This document shows, piece by piece, positions 1-10,677 of a stretch of 64,000 bases of DNA; positions within the stretch are counted from its first letter, which is position 1; each line of letters starts with the position of its first letter. This stretch comes from Stomorhina lunata (taxonomy: Eukaryota; Arthropoda; Insecta; Diptera; Rhiniidae): the NCBI GenBank assembly GCA_933228675.1, contig OW121743.1, positions 49,882,422 to 49,946,421 on the forward strand, in the 5' to 3' direction. The notes beneath the pieces are model-generated. The model worked only from the letters and a program-made list of their open reading frames with translations, had not been told where the DNA came from and ran no database searches. Position numbers and translations under genes: made by a program.

Positions 1-380
1 AACAGATACATTTTCAAAATGGTTTCGTTGACCATGATTTTGACAGATGTCAGAAATTTAAATAAGAAAATTATCAGCAACAAATGATTTCTAAAATCAA
101 CTATTCCTACTTAAAAAAAAATTATATTACTTGCTAGGCATTCAGCGAAAATTACTTAAGATTGATGGAAATCAATTTACTGTCTTCCTGTCAAAATTTC
201 AACTAAGAAGATTTTTTTATTTATTGGATTTACACCAAATAAGAGTATACAATGTGTAAATTGAAACTGATTTTGACACTTTGATAAACGTATAAGTAAA
301 TGTTTCGAAAAATCATTTGGAAGAAGCTTAAAAGATACTCATCTACTTGTATATAATGATGAAATCTGTCCAAAAACACC
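1..380. other. AT-rich sequence, no gene seen
   Basis: Low-complexity AT-rich DNA. No open frame with recognisable protein content and no repeat shared with the rest of the window was noticed. Confidence 0.5.
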
Positions 381-382
381 TA

Positions 383-647
383 AAGGTCGAAGGCCAATAC
401 ACGCGGCATGCGGCTGCGGGCGCCTTAGTATTGCCAGTACATGAAATGTGCGTTTGTTTACAAAAATATTCATATAAGAAAATATTTGAGTAGGATATAA
501 TTAAATCTGGCAGCATTGAAAAAATCTGCCGCGCGGAAAAGTAGAACAAAGTTCTACTTTTTTCCATTGCCGCATCAAATTTGACAAATCAAAAAACATA
601 TGATTGCCGCCCGCAGCCGCTTGCCGCGTGCATTGGCCTTCTACCTT
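383..647. repeat. short inverted-repeat (MITE/foldback-like) element
   Basis: GC-rich arms at 383-424 and 606-647 are inverted copies: one reads AAGGCCAATACACGCGGC and the other ends GCCGCGTGCATTGGCCTT, both followed inward by a GCGGCTGCGGGC-type block. A second short hairpin (AAAAGTAGAAC / GTTCTACTTTT) lies near the centre at 537-564. The size of about 265 bp and lack of coding sequence fit a non-autonomous inverted-repeat element. No clear target-site duplication was seen. Confidence 0.5.
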
Positions 648-699
648 AAATTAATATTTACATTTGCGGTAAACAGCTTTGAAAGTTTTTACGGTCAGT

Positions 700-1706
700 G
701 TTGCCAGATTTACACTTTTCTTAATATATTCGAACATTCTTCGCATAATAAAGCAAAAATTCGAATCTTTCCGCACTGACTTTACAAATACAATTTTACA
801 GAAGTGTGAGCGGGACAAACATAGTTGAGTCTCGTACCAGGTACCTGTACGTGCTTTATATGAGAAACAGTCAACTGTAAGTGCATTACTAAAAGTTGTG
901 TTGCCCGATTTACACTTTTCTTAATATATTCGAGCATTCTGCGCATAATAAAGCAAAAAATTCGAATCTTTCAGCACTGACCTTACAAATACAATTTTAC
1001 AGAAGTGCGAGCGGGACAAAGATAGATGAGTCTCGTACCTGGTACCTGTACGTGCTTCATATATGAGAAAGATTCAACTTTAAGTGCATTACTAAAAGTT
1101 GTGTTGCCAGATTTACACTTTTCTTAATATATTCGAGCATTCTGCGCATAATAAAGCAAAAAATTTGAATCTTTCAGCACTGACCTTACAAATACAATTT
1201 TACAGAAGTGCGAGCGGGACAAAGATAGATGAGTCTCGTACCTGGTACCTGTACGTGCTTCATATATGAGAAAGATTCAACTGTAAGTGCATTAGTAAAA
1301 GTTGTGTTGCCAGATTTACACTTTTCTTAATATTCGAGCATTCTTCATATAATAAAGCAAAAAATTCGAATCTTTCAGCACTGACTTTACAAATACAATT
1401 TTACAGAAGTGTGAGCGGGATAAACATAGTTGAGTCTCGTACCAGGTACCTGACGTGCTTCATATATGAGAAAGAGTCAACTGTAAGTGCATTAGTAAAA
1501 GTTGTGTTGCCAGATTTACACTTTTCTTAATATATTCGAGCATCCTGCACATAATAAAGCAAAAAATTCGAATCTTTCAGCACTGACTTTACAAATACAA
1601 TTTTACAGAAGTGTGAGCGGGACAAAGATAGTTGAGTCTCGTACCTGGTACATGTACGTGCTTTATATGGGAAAGAGTCAACTGTAAGTGCATTAGCAAA
1701 AGTTGG
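700..1706. repeat. tandem repeat, about 202-bp unit, 5 copies
   Basis: Units begin at TTGCCAGATTTACAC (positions 701, 901, 1104, 1307 and 1507), giving periods of 200-203 bp. Each contains TTCTTAATAT, AATAAAGCAAAAAATTCGAAT, GTGAGCGGGAC-type and GTACCTGGTACCTG blocks. Copies differ by a few substitutions and small indels. The short open frames at 1502-1718 on both strands are by-products of the repeat. Nothing suggests it is transcribed. Confidence 0.9.
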
Positions 1707-1911
1707 TAATAGCTTCAAACAAAGCTGAGAGCATATACAACAACTTCCTGCCGCGGAAGTGCGACCGCTTTAGTCCTTTGTTTGTAGAGAAAGTATGAAT
1801 GATGTTGCAGTTTCAAAGTTTGGTTTTGGATGGCAGATGATGTATATGACTGTCAATTTATTTTGTATTCTTAGCGCGTTGCTTGATATTTTTTTTGGAC
1901 ACAAACCAATT

Positions 1912-2080
1912 TTAACCCTAACACTCCTGACACGGTGGGGTGTCGCAAGGCCATAAGACATAAAGCCATAATGGCTTTATGTTTTAATCCAAACGGACAT
2001 AAAGCCATAATTATGATATGGCCTTAAGACTCATATCAATTTTAGTGAAATGGGACATAAAGCCATTATGGCTATATGTC
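1912..2080. repeat. palindrome-rich segment with ACATAAAGCCAT repeats
   Basis: Three copies of GACATAAAGCCAT (about 1967, 1998 and 2052) alternate with inverted versions (ATGGCTTTATGT), so the segment can fold on itself. It starts with TTAACCCTAACACTCCTGA at 1913, which reappears inverted as TTAGGGTTAA near 2973-2983. Non-coding. Confidence 0.5.
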
Positions 2081-2202
2081 CCATTAGATGATTTAAAAAA
2101 ATCCAAAATTTCTAGGCTTCAGGAATTACATCTCCAAACATTTTGTGAAAGAAAAAAATCCTTAGCTATTATTGGAAAACATTTTTTTTATTCTTCTGAT
2201 GC

Positions 2203-2360
2203 ACGCAGGAAAACTTTATTCAGCGAAGCTACCTGCCGCGTCCTACTGGAGGAAAAAACCCCTAAGCGCGGCCGCAGGCCGCCACGCAGGAAAACTTTAT
2301 TCAGCGAAGCCACCTGCCGCGTCCCACTGGAGGAAAAAACCGCAGGCCGCCAAGCAAAAA
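2203..2360. repeat. two-copy direct repeat, 81-bp period
   Basis: ACGCAGGAAAACTTTATTC begins at 2203 and again at 2284. Each is followed by AGCGAAGC, ACCTGCCGCGTCC and ACTGGAGGAAAAAAC blocks, with GC-rich CGGCCGCAGGCCGCC between the copies. The open frames on both strands here (68-123 codons) arise from the stop-poor repeat and are not considered genes. Confidence 0.75.
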
Positions 2361-2504
2361 AACTTTTGTATGGGAAGCCAGATAAATGATACAAAGTTGA
2401 GGTTTAGTAAGTTCCTAAAATTATTTATTTTCTAAAGATTTTTGTTTCTCTAAGCTTTCCAAAGTTTCTGGCTTAGGCTGTGGATTCACCGAAAGTCAAA
2501 TATT

Positions 2505-2984
2505 CCTAACCCTCCTGATAAGGGTACCCGGGTACCAGTAAGAAAATTAAGGCATTATATATATATTAAAGTAATGGATATGATTCTATTTTTTATTTTA
2601 GTTTAAAATGTATGCATTTAATTAATAATTTGACAACTTAACTTTGCACTGGTATAATAGATAAACTTCAGAATATTACAATTCTGTTAAGCGTGAAGCA
2701 ATAATTTGGTTGTGTGTATTACATATTGGCCTTTGGCAACCATCAGGGTCATGCCATGCAAAGGTAACACTTTCAAAGCTGTTATATCTTCTGAATTCTT
2801 CTAGTAAACATTTAATGTTAATTCCATTTTCTGTAAAGAACTATTCAAATTATCCTCTGCAGTTAGTCTAAATATATTTCGCGGAATATTTTAATCGTAA
2901 CTGAAAAATTAGTATTCACGGGTACCCGGGTACCCTTATCGGGAGTTTACGTATAAAAATGTTATCAGTACTGTTAGGGTTAAG
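2505..2984. mobile_element. non-autonomous TIR element with GGTACCCGGGTACC ends
   Basis: The left end at 2505-2537 reads TAACCCTCCTGATAAGGGTA then CCCGGGTACC. The right end is its inverse: GGTACCCGGGTACC at 2922, then CTTATCGGGAG, and after about 26 extra bases ACTGTTAGGGTTAA to 2984. Both ends therefore carry TTAACCCT-type outer sequence and a GGTACCCGGGTACC inner palindrome. The 380-bp interior is AT-rich with no open frame. Family A copy 1 begins immediately after it. Confidence 0.5.
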
Positions 2985-3780
2985 ACAAGTAAGAAAGTGC
3001 TATAGTCGGTCAAGCCCGACCATACAATATCCTTCACCACTAAGGTCAAAGTTGTTATTTTTCCTGTATAAAGACAAATATTTGCTAAATTTTAGCATCA
3101 TACAAACATTTTCTAAAAACTTATATATTTAAGCTGTTTCCGTCATTTGGACTTATATGAGAGCTAGGGTGAAATGTGGACCGATTATCTCGAAATTTTG
3201 CAAATTGATTACGGTTGTTACAGAAATTATGTATGCAAAAACTAAACTTAAAATTCCCATTATCTTTAGATTTACGAGCGTTTTAGTAATTTTTGTCTCA
3301 TTTAGAGCGTTTTTAATGAAAAGTTTGTATGGGAGCTATGGTCAAATGTGGACCTATTTTAAAGAAATTTGATACAGTGATTTAGGTTTACATAAGCAGT
3401 ATTTGATTTAAATTTCATGAAAAATATTGATATTTGAGACCAATATATCAATTCCGGGAAGTGGAACCTATGGGAGGTACCATAAATAATAGATCGATTT
3501 TGACGAATTTCAATAGCCATGGTTCCATTAACAAAGAAATTATCTGCGCCAAATTTCATCAAATTATCTTCAGAATTGCGACCTGTAGTTTCATTACAAG
3601 CTTTACATGGGGATCCAGCCAGCCAGACGGACGGACATCGCTAAATCGTCCCAGAAAGTGATTCTAAGCCTATTTGTATACTAAAAGATATGTCTAAGAC
3701 AAATATTTCCATGCGTTATATACATCAGCACAAACTTACAATACCCTCTCCACCTATGGTGGTGAAGGGTTATTATACCC
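2985..3780 (-). mobile_element. family A Helitron-like short element, copy 1
   Basis: Begins ACAAGTAAGAAAGTGCTATA followed by the GTCGGTCAAGCCCGACC hairpin, and ends with ACCTATGGTGGTGAAGGGT next to TTATACCC. Internal landmarks shared with other A copies: TATGGGAGCTATGGTCAAAT, ATATATCAATTCCGGGAAGT and CCAGCCAGACGGACGGACAT. It has no coding capacity. Subterminal inverted repeats plus a terminal hairpin match what is known of Helentron-associated DINE-1/mini-me elements; assignment to that group is inference. Confidence 0.7.
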
Positions 3781-3814
3781 TGTTGCCTACCCTTCAAGTG
3801 CTATTTAGTGCGAA

Positions 3815-5545
3815 AATTATTTTTTTTTCTTTAACTTTCATATAAGTACCCAGGTGCCTTGCAGGGCATTAGGTTAAGTTAGGCGTCACTTGGGTGCTAA
3901 AAGCGGTTCCTTGGTGATACCTGCAAGGGATAGACTGGAAGAAAAAAGAACAATGATAGTTATTTCAGGCTATCAGTTGGACGCTTATTACGCGACCCTA
4001 TAGCCCTGATAAATGAGTCTATTTTACGAATGTCAATACTCGCTAGATCCGATAAGTCATGCAGAAAAGGCGCCCCCAAACAAAGAGCCCTTGAATTTAA
4101 AAGGACGGGACAGTGACAGAGAAGATGAGTTACAGTATTTTCCTCTTCTATGTTATGACAACTCTGCAGTAGTGATAGAATTGAGGGTTCAACATTAGGG
4201 GGTCTCGAAGAAGACAGTTTCGAACAAATTTTTTTTATATTTTTTTTCGATGCACATTGCGGTATTGGGACATTTACAGTAAAATCTTAAAGTGTGATAT
4301 ATCGATGTTTTTTTATCTCGAGGAGCCCAATATTGCATTAATAGTCTTTGGTCTGAGATATCCGGCTCAAGCATTTATTGATCATACCTCAGTTCCTACC
4401 ACTCTAATGTACCTTCCTAATATCAGAAAATTAAAGCCAAAATGCATTTAGCAAGTTTGCCCGCGATGGAGTTTCCAGGTATATTGTTGTGACCGGGTAC
4501 CCAGAAAAGTTCGATATTGCAGTGTCTCGCCAGCTCGTTAAGAGATGTTCGGCATTCGCTAGTAAGAACAGATGTCGTGTGGACATTAGATAGGGAATTT
4601 ATGACAGCCTGACTGTCGATACAAAAACGAATATCCCTGTCGTATATTTAACCATTTGACTGTTTTCTGTATGGCCGATATCTCGGATTGACGAACAATG
4701 CATTGATCAGGGAGCCTAAAGCAAATTTCCTTCCCTAAAAGTGAGATGAAGAAGCCTCCCCCTACCCATATCTTTGACTTCGATCCGTCCGTGTTTTCCT
4801 CCAGACCGCCGTCATCTAGAGATGGAGGGTCTCCAAAGATAGTCACAGTAAAGGATTTATCAAAGAGAGGAGTGGATATGCAGTAGCCTATATGGGCAGG
4901 GATGTTAGTAATTTTATCCAGAATAGTGGAATGTCCGGTTTGTGAGTGGGACCAGGTTCCAATAGTGCTGAGTAGGACAGTCGAGTTATGGGTAATTTGT
5001 AGTGCCATTAGTTCATCTGGGAGCCGGTTTAGCATGGCTAAGATCGCCTTAGATGGAATAGTTCTTAAGGCACTGGTAATCATTAGATCGGACGATCTCA
5101 AAATTTTGTTAAAAGAATCCCTCTGGTTTGCTTGGTGAGTACAGGCCACCAAGCTAGCGCACCATACATTAGTATAGGCTTGACCACCATGTAGCAGAGC
5201 CAGGCAGTATTGGTAGGATTTAGACCCCAGATTTGCCAATGGCCCCTCTACATAAGTAGAGTGCAATGGATGCTTTAGACTCCCTGAATTTGGTGTTTAG
5301 GCTCCAGTACATTTTTAAGTCTAAAATGACCCCAAGACATTTAGCTTGATCAGTGAACACAAGTTCTAGCTTATTCAATTCTGGGAGAGTAAATGTGGAT
5401 ATTTTGTACTTAAGCGAAAAAGTACAAGTTCCGTTTTAGTGGGATTGACTCCCAGGCCATTGGAGCGGTAGAGTACGTCAAGAGCTGTTTCATCGTCCAC
5501 GTATGCGATGGGGTTGAATCTCAGAGAAGCTAATTCTCCAAAGTT
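3815..5545 (-). pseudogene. decayed non-LTR retrotransposon (RT to RNase H)
   Basis: Read on the minus strand, this is the 3' part of the second ORF of a Jockey/I-like non-LTR element. Conceptual translation gives YVDD (reverse-transcriptase active site, near 5490), then GLGVNPTKTELVLF and LGVILDLKMYW. Next comes an open stretch at 5266-4586 with SALRTIPSKAILAML and an RNase H domain starting NTDGSK (about 4805). That domain continues in another frame as SLNELARHCNIELFWVPGHN (about 4555-4490). The tail holds HNIEEENTVTHLLCHCPVL (about 4160-4100) and FIRAIGSRNKRP, ending in a stop at 3962-3960. A T-run at 3822-3832 may be the poly(A) tail of the minus-strand RNA. Several frameshifts, stops and a gap just after YVDD make it non-functional. 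The 5' end is truncated. Confidence 0.85.
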
Positions 5546-5739
5546 TTAAGAAGGAAGGAAGGAGCAAAGACTTGCAGTGCATTAGAAGGTGTTTTTTTTT
5601 TTGCCTCACACATAAGGGTTAAGCAAGGTCCACTCTTCAGTCAAGTATCGTCCTTTACAAAATCCCATAAGCCAAAGAAAAAACTATTTAATATACACAA
5701 ATTTGTTATTTGACACTTGCTTACTTTATAAGGAATATT

Positions 5740-5910
5740 TGAAAATTTCTTATAACTATAAAAAAAATTTTTAAATTCCTTATTTTTAAAATTTCTCTTG
5801 TTTTTATAGGAAGCTTTTCAAAAATTCCTACTTTTGTGGGAAATTTTTTAAAAATGACTAATTTTGCAGTAAAGTTAAAAAAAAAATCAAAAATTTCTTA
5901 TTTATATAAT
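5740..5910. repeat. decayed satellite-1-like AT tract
   Basis: Irregular repeats of the type AAATTTTT / CTTATTTTTA / TTTTTATAGGAAGC resemble the unit of the 29-bp array at 12.35-14.17 kb, but are too diverged to give a fixed period. Confidence 0.4.
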
Positions 5911-7148
5911 TGGATATTACATACATACTTAATTCCCACGACATTCCAATTGGAACAAGGATACTTCTCTCAGATAATGAGCTGCCTCCGATTTTATTCT
6001 TAGACTCATTGAAAGGGACCTACGTTTTAACTCCGGCTCCGAGTGGCTAGCTGAATTATGAAGTGATACGCTTTTTATACCCACCATCAAAAAGATTGGG
6101 GGTATATTGAGATTGTCATTCCGTTTGTAATTTCCTTAATATTGGCTCAAAAAACAAAAACTATATATATTCTGAATCCTTATGAAATTCTTCTTCATCT
6201 TGAGCGATGTCCGTCTGTCTGTCCATCTGTCTGTTGAAATCATGATAACGCCTAAATGAAAGGAGCTAGCTCACTGAAACTTAGTAAAAATGTTCCTCAT
6301 CTCTCAGAAAATTTTGGTATTGAAATTGGGCAAAATCGGTTGATATTTGATCATAGCTCCCGTATAACCTCGCCTACGCTAATCGCTTATTTGCTAATAA
6401 ATAACAAACTGTAACAGCTATGATGATAACATTTGGTATATAGAAGTTTTTTGTAAGCCCTATAGAGCATGTAAAATTTCATCAAAATCGGTTCACATTT
6501 AGTCATAGCTCCCATACAAAAAACTTACGGAAACAGCCAAAATTTCACCTAAAGTACACTTAAATGCCAATAAATCTAAAACTATAACAGACGTAACCAC
6601 TAAATTTAGTACTAGATAGTCTTATGTCGGTGCCAATGAGTGTGCAAAATTTTGTCACAATCGGTCACCATTTGACCATAGCTCCCATATAAAAAACTTA
6701 CGGAAACACAAAAATACAAAAAGAAAAAGGGGTTTATGTCCGTCTTTCCGTCAGATAAAAGCGCGATAGCGCCCTAACGAAAAAGGCTACAGCAACAAAA
6801 TTTTACAAAAGGAAGTTTTATGAGAATGTCAGCTAGTGTGCAAAATTTTGTAACAATCGGTTACTATTTGACCATAGCTCCCATATAAAAAACTTATGGA
6901 AACACAAAACTACAAAAAGAAAACACGGTTTATGTCCGTCTTTCCGTCAGAGAAAAGCGCGATAGTTCCTTAACTACAAGAGCTAGAGAGACAAACTTCA
7001 GCAAAAGTATTTTCTATATGTTATGGAAATTGTGTGCTGAAATCAGGTAAAATCGGTTCACATTTAGTTAAAGCTCCCATATAACCCTTCCCCGGCAATC
7101 ACATTTATGTTAACAAATTGAATAAAATTTTAAAATCTATGACTACTA

Positions 7149-7841
7149 CCCAGTAAAACTTTTCATTACCAAATAATGAGTTAAACAGTTAAACTATTGA
7201 ACACGAACTACTTACTCATTCGCTGTTTAAGTCATTACATTAACATGGGGGTGTCATTGGAGGCAAGTACTTACCAATTGCAGAAAAGTAATGACTTGGG
7301 TAAGCAATTTGAAAGCAACAACAACAACAGCAACAACTTTTTTGTTGTTGTTTTATTAAAAACATATATTTTTAAACGAAATACAAAATTTTTTTATGAT
7401 CCCATGGGGGCTCGAACCCAGACCCTCCGACTGCTAGGCAGAGACTCTTCCACTGAGCTACTTCATATGTTGAAAACTTAGCAGCTTATAATTAATATAA
7501 ACAATTTTTATTTTTAGATCCAACATCATGTGAAAATAACTTTGTTTTTCCCTTCTTTTTTTGCTTTGTTGTAATTTTTGAAAAAATATTTGTATACGAT
7601 TTTTTGTAATTATTTTAAAAATTTTTTTAAAATTGTTTTAAAACTTAAACACTTTAAATCTTCTTTTTTGTATAAGTTTTTACATAAGATTGATTTGAAC
7701 CGGGGCCATTCAGTTTAAATTACCATCTTAATTACAAATAAGTACTTCTGTAATAACTTATTATTTATTCGGATGGTATGTTGTAGTCGTTACAAGGTAA
7801 CCAGTTATCAGAGTACTTGCCATTACCAAAGTTTTGCTGGG
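7149..7841. mobile_element. TA-flanked TIR element M, copy 1 (nested in B)
   Basis: Ends are CCCAGTAAAACTTT and AAAGTTTTGCTGGG, inverted relative to each other and flanked by TA on both sides (7147-7148 and 7842-7843). The uninterrupted B copy at 37.7-39.6 kb reads GACTACTACATTTAG where this insertion lies, so TA is the duplicated target. The interior contains a tRNA-like segment and no transposase. It looks like a non-autonomous DNA transposon of an unassigned superfamily; TA duplication is typical of Tc1/mariner but the ends are not diagnostic. Confidence 0.75.
7397..7470 (-). repeat. tRNA-like segment inside element M
   Basis: Read on the minus strand: GAAGTAGCTCAGTGGAAGAG (box A-like TAGCTCAGTGGAAGAG) then, about 35 bases on, GGGTCTGGGTTCGAGCCCCC (box B-like GGTTCGAGCCC). 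The anticodon arm CTCTG/CGGAG encloses a 9-base loop instead of 7 and the acceptor stem does not pair well. It is therefore a tRNA-derived sequence or pseudogene rather than a clear functional tRNA. The same block occurs at 53281-53325 and 53530-53605. Confidence 0.55.
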
Positions 7842-8645
7842 TAAATTTAGAACAGAGAAGTTTTATGCAACTTTCAGTCAGTATGTCAAATTTTATAGGA
7901 ATCGGTCCATTTTTGACCATAGCTTTCATATAAAAACCGCTCCCGGTAACCACTAAAATGCCACAAACGCCAGTGAAAAGCTTTTAAGTTATAAACTATT
8001 TCAGTTATAGCCACTAAGTTTAGCACAAATAAACTTTATACTAATACCAGCCAGTATATTAAATTTTGTAACAATCGGTCAACATTTGGCTGTAGTTCTT
8101 ATATATATAACATTCCCTTTTAATATCTAGAATCAAAAAGATTTGGAGGTACATTCAGTATATTAAGATTGCATCTACGAAATTAGATAGCTATTAATCA
8201 ATGTTAGGTCCAGCCTTTATGCACGGTAGATGCATTAGGAACTCCTTACAAAATATATGAACCTGCCGTGTTGCTATCAACATGTTTATGGCACAACGAA
8301 ACAACTTATTAATGTAAAACTATATTCGGTTATGGAACAGCATTTTGTCCAATGTAAATACTTCGGAAACCGTTTAGATACTTTTAAATGTTGAACTGTA
8401 GTAACTGTACCACTGCAACCGAATTTAGTCCAAATATATTACCAGCAATACCACATTTGGTCAACATTTTGAATTAGCTGCGGTCTCGTACAACTTGATG
8501 GTGGGTACCTATACAAGATTCGGCACAGCCGAATGTAACACTCTTACTTGTTTAATTTTTTTCAAGTGTGTCTGGCCGGTTATCGAACTTGTGACCTTTG
8601 GTATGCTAGACGGATGACTAACCTGCTATACCACGGCTGTTCACA

Positions 8646-8893
8646 GCCCTTGGATATTACAATAGTTTAACCCTCTGGAAATATTATGAAAATATTAAAA
8701 GTAAAATATGTATATAATAAATATGGCTTTTGAAAACAACAGTAAATACTACAAAAGTTTAAACGTATTATAGTCATTAATATGTCAAAAATATATTTCA
8801 ACAAAATAATAACTACAGGAGACTATGATATAACTAACCAGAATAAATGGTTAGGTACAAGAATTGTCCCTATGAACCTTGAATAAATAATAA
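8646..8893. other. AT-rich spacer, nothing recognised
   Basis: Short AT-rich stretch between SINE copy 1 and B copy 2. No reading frame or repeat was recognised. Confidence 0.4.
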
Positions 8894-10677
8894 ACAAGTA
8901 AGAGTGTTATATTCGGCTGTGCCGAATCTTATATACCCACCATCAAGTTATGTTAAATTTAGAAACATATCTCATATATCTACAAGGGTGCAGCTAATTC
9001 AAAATCTGAACCAAAACTGAAAAATCGCTAAGCTAATTGGTATTGTTGGTAAAACCTTTGAACTAAATTCGGTTGCCGTAGCTTTATGGTTCAACATTTA
9101 AAAATATTTTAGTGGTTTCCCAAGTATTTACTTTGATCAAAATTTGGTCTCATAACCGGGTATAGTTTTACATTAATAAGTTATTAAATACTTTTCGTTG
9201 TGATTAATATGTAGTTAGGCTAAACACGTTAATAGTAATACGACAGGTCCATATATTTCGTTATGAGTTCCTAATGCATTCATCATATACTAAGTCTGGG
9301 CTGAACATTGATTGATGCCTATCTAATTTCATAGGTGCAATCTTAATTTAATGAATGTACCTCCAAATCTTTTTGACTGTAGATATAAAAAGGGGATGTT
9401 ATACATATAAAAATTATAGCCAAATGTTGACCGATTGTAACAAATTTTTACACACTGGCTGGTATATATATAGAGCTTATTCTTGCATTTAGGGGCCATA
9501 TCTATCATAGTTTCTAATTTAATAGCTTTAAACTGGCCTTTGCTAAAATTTTTGGTTTCCGTGAGTGTTTTTTATATGAAAAGCTAAAGTCAAATATGGA
9601 CTGATTCCTATAAAATTTGATAAACTGATTAAACATGCATAAAACTTCCGTATTTTAAATTTAATCGTCATAGCTATTACAATTGTATTCAATTTATCAG
9701 CGTTAATGTGTTTCCCGGGGCAAGGTTATATGGGAGCTCTAACTAAATTTGAACCGATTTTGTCCATTTTCAACACACATCTTTTTAAAGATATCCTAAA
9801 TACTTTTGTAAAATTTTGTCCGTCTAGCTCTTTTCGTTAAAGCAACCTTTTCCTTATGTATTTTTGTGTTTCAATATATTTTTATAAAGGAGCTATGGTC
9901 AAATGGTGACCGATTAAGACAAAATTTTGTACACTGGCTGGCATTGACATAAGACTTCCTTGTGCTTAATTTAGTCTTACTAGCTCTAGAGCTATCACGA
10001 TTTTATCTAACGGACAGACGGACATAAATCCCCTTTTCCTTTTGAATATTTGTGTTTTCGTAAGTTTTTTATATGGGAGCTCGGTCAAATAGTGACCGAT
10101 TGCGACAAAATTTTGCACACTGGCTGGCATTGACATAAGACTTTCTTGTGCCAAATTTAGTGATTATATCTTTTATACTTTTAGATTTATTGGCATTTAA
10201 GTGTATTTTAGGTGAACTTTCGTAAGTTTTCTATATGGGAGCTATGGCTAAATAAGAACCGATTTTGATGAAAATTTATACGCTGCCTAGGGCTCATGTA
10301 AAACATTTATATACCAAATTTTATCAGCATAGCTACTATAATTTGTCATTTATTAACAAATAAGCGATTAGCCTAGACGAGGTTATACGGGAGCTATGGT
10401 CAAATGTGAACCGATTTTGCCCAATTTCATTTCCAAAATTTTCTTAGAGATGAAGAATACTTTTACTAAGTTTCAGTTAGCTAGCTCCTTTCGTTTAGAC
10501 GTTATCGTGATTTCAACAGACAGGCAGACGGACAGACGGACTCACGTCGCTCAGTCGTCTCAGAATTTCATAAGGATTGAGAATATATATCGTTTTTGAG
10601 CCAATATTAAGGAAATTACAAACGGAATGACAATCTCAATATACCCGCAATTCTTTTTGATGGTGGGTATAAAAAAT
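8894..10677 (-). mobile_element. family B element, copy 2 (near full length)
   Basis: Begins ACAAGTAAGAGTGTTATATT, then hairpin TTCGGCTGTGCCGAA and TATACCCACCATCAAG. It ends CATTCCG-complement, CAATCTCAATATACCC and TTTTTGATGGTGGGTATAAA. It includes the GACGGACAGACGGAC complement of the GTCY tract at 10527-10540 and four copies of the TATGGGAGCTATGG-type block. No insertion interrupts it, so it is a useful reference copy of about 1.78 kb. Confidence 0.8.

Larger units (their letters stand above)
6072..8551 (+). mobile_element. family B Helitron-like short element, copy 1
   Basis: Starts TTTTTATACCCACCATC and ends with CAACTTGATGGTGGGTA, a hairpin GATTCGGCACAGCCGAAT and ACTCTTACTTGTT. ATACCCACCATCAA and TTGATGGTGGGTA are subterminal inverted repeats. 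The interior repeats the block CATAGCTCCCATATAAAAAA / CTTACGGAAAC several times and holds a GTCY tract (GTCCGTCTGTCTGTCC at 6210). The nested element at 7149-7841 interrupts it. No open frame of interest. It most resembles DINE-1/mini-me Helentron-associated elements. Confidence 0.75.
5912..8645 (-). mobile_element. tRNA-derived SINE copy 1, split by family B
   Basis: Two separated segments form one SINE. The 3' part (about 5912-6071) carries CGACATTCCAATTGGAACAA, GGGACCTACGTTTTAAC and GTGGCTAGCTGAATTATGA. The 5' tRNA-like head (8552-8645) carries TTTTTTTCAAG, CTGGCCGG and, read on the minus strand, CCGTGGTATAGCAGGTTAGT (box A-like) and AAGTTCGATAACCGG (box B-like). The same order occurs uninterrupted at 54658-54972. 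B copy 1 sits exactly at the internal T-tract, so it inserted into this SINE. About 70 bp of the SINE body is missing relative to the intact copy. Confidence 0.65.

Noticed and set aside
2018..2435. 123- and 87-codon overlapping frames with repeated LYSAK / KTLFSEA units
   Set aside because: Generated by the 81-bp direct repeat; several frames on both strands are open at once and no domain is recognisable.
1913..2984. Telomeric repeat (AACCCTAAC)
   Set aside because: Only single copies of the motif, at element ends; higher flies do not use this telomere repeat.
3157..3372. Conserved 71-codon frame MRARVKCGPIISKFC, also found inverted at 15098-15352
   Set aside because: The similarity reflects the family A element at DNA level; the frame is broken in other A copies, so it is not a conserved protein.
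7397..7470. Functional tRNA gene
   Set aside because: Boxes A and B are good but the anticodon loop is 9 bases and the acceptor stem does not pair; it occurs as part of a mobile element in several copies.
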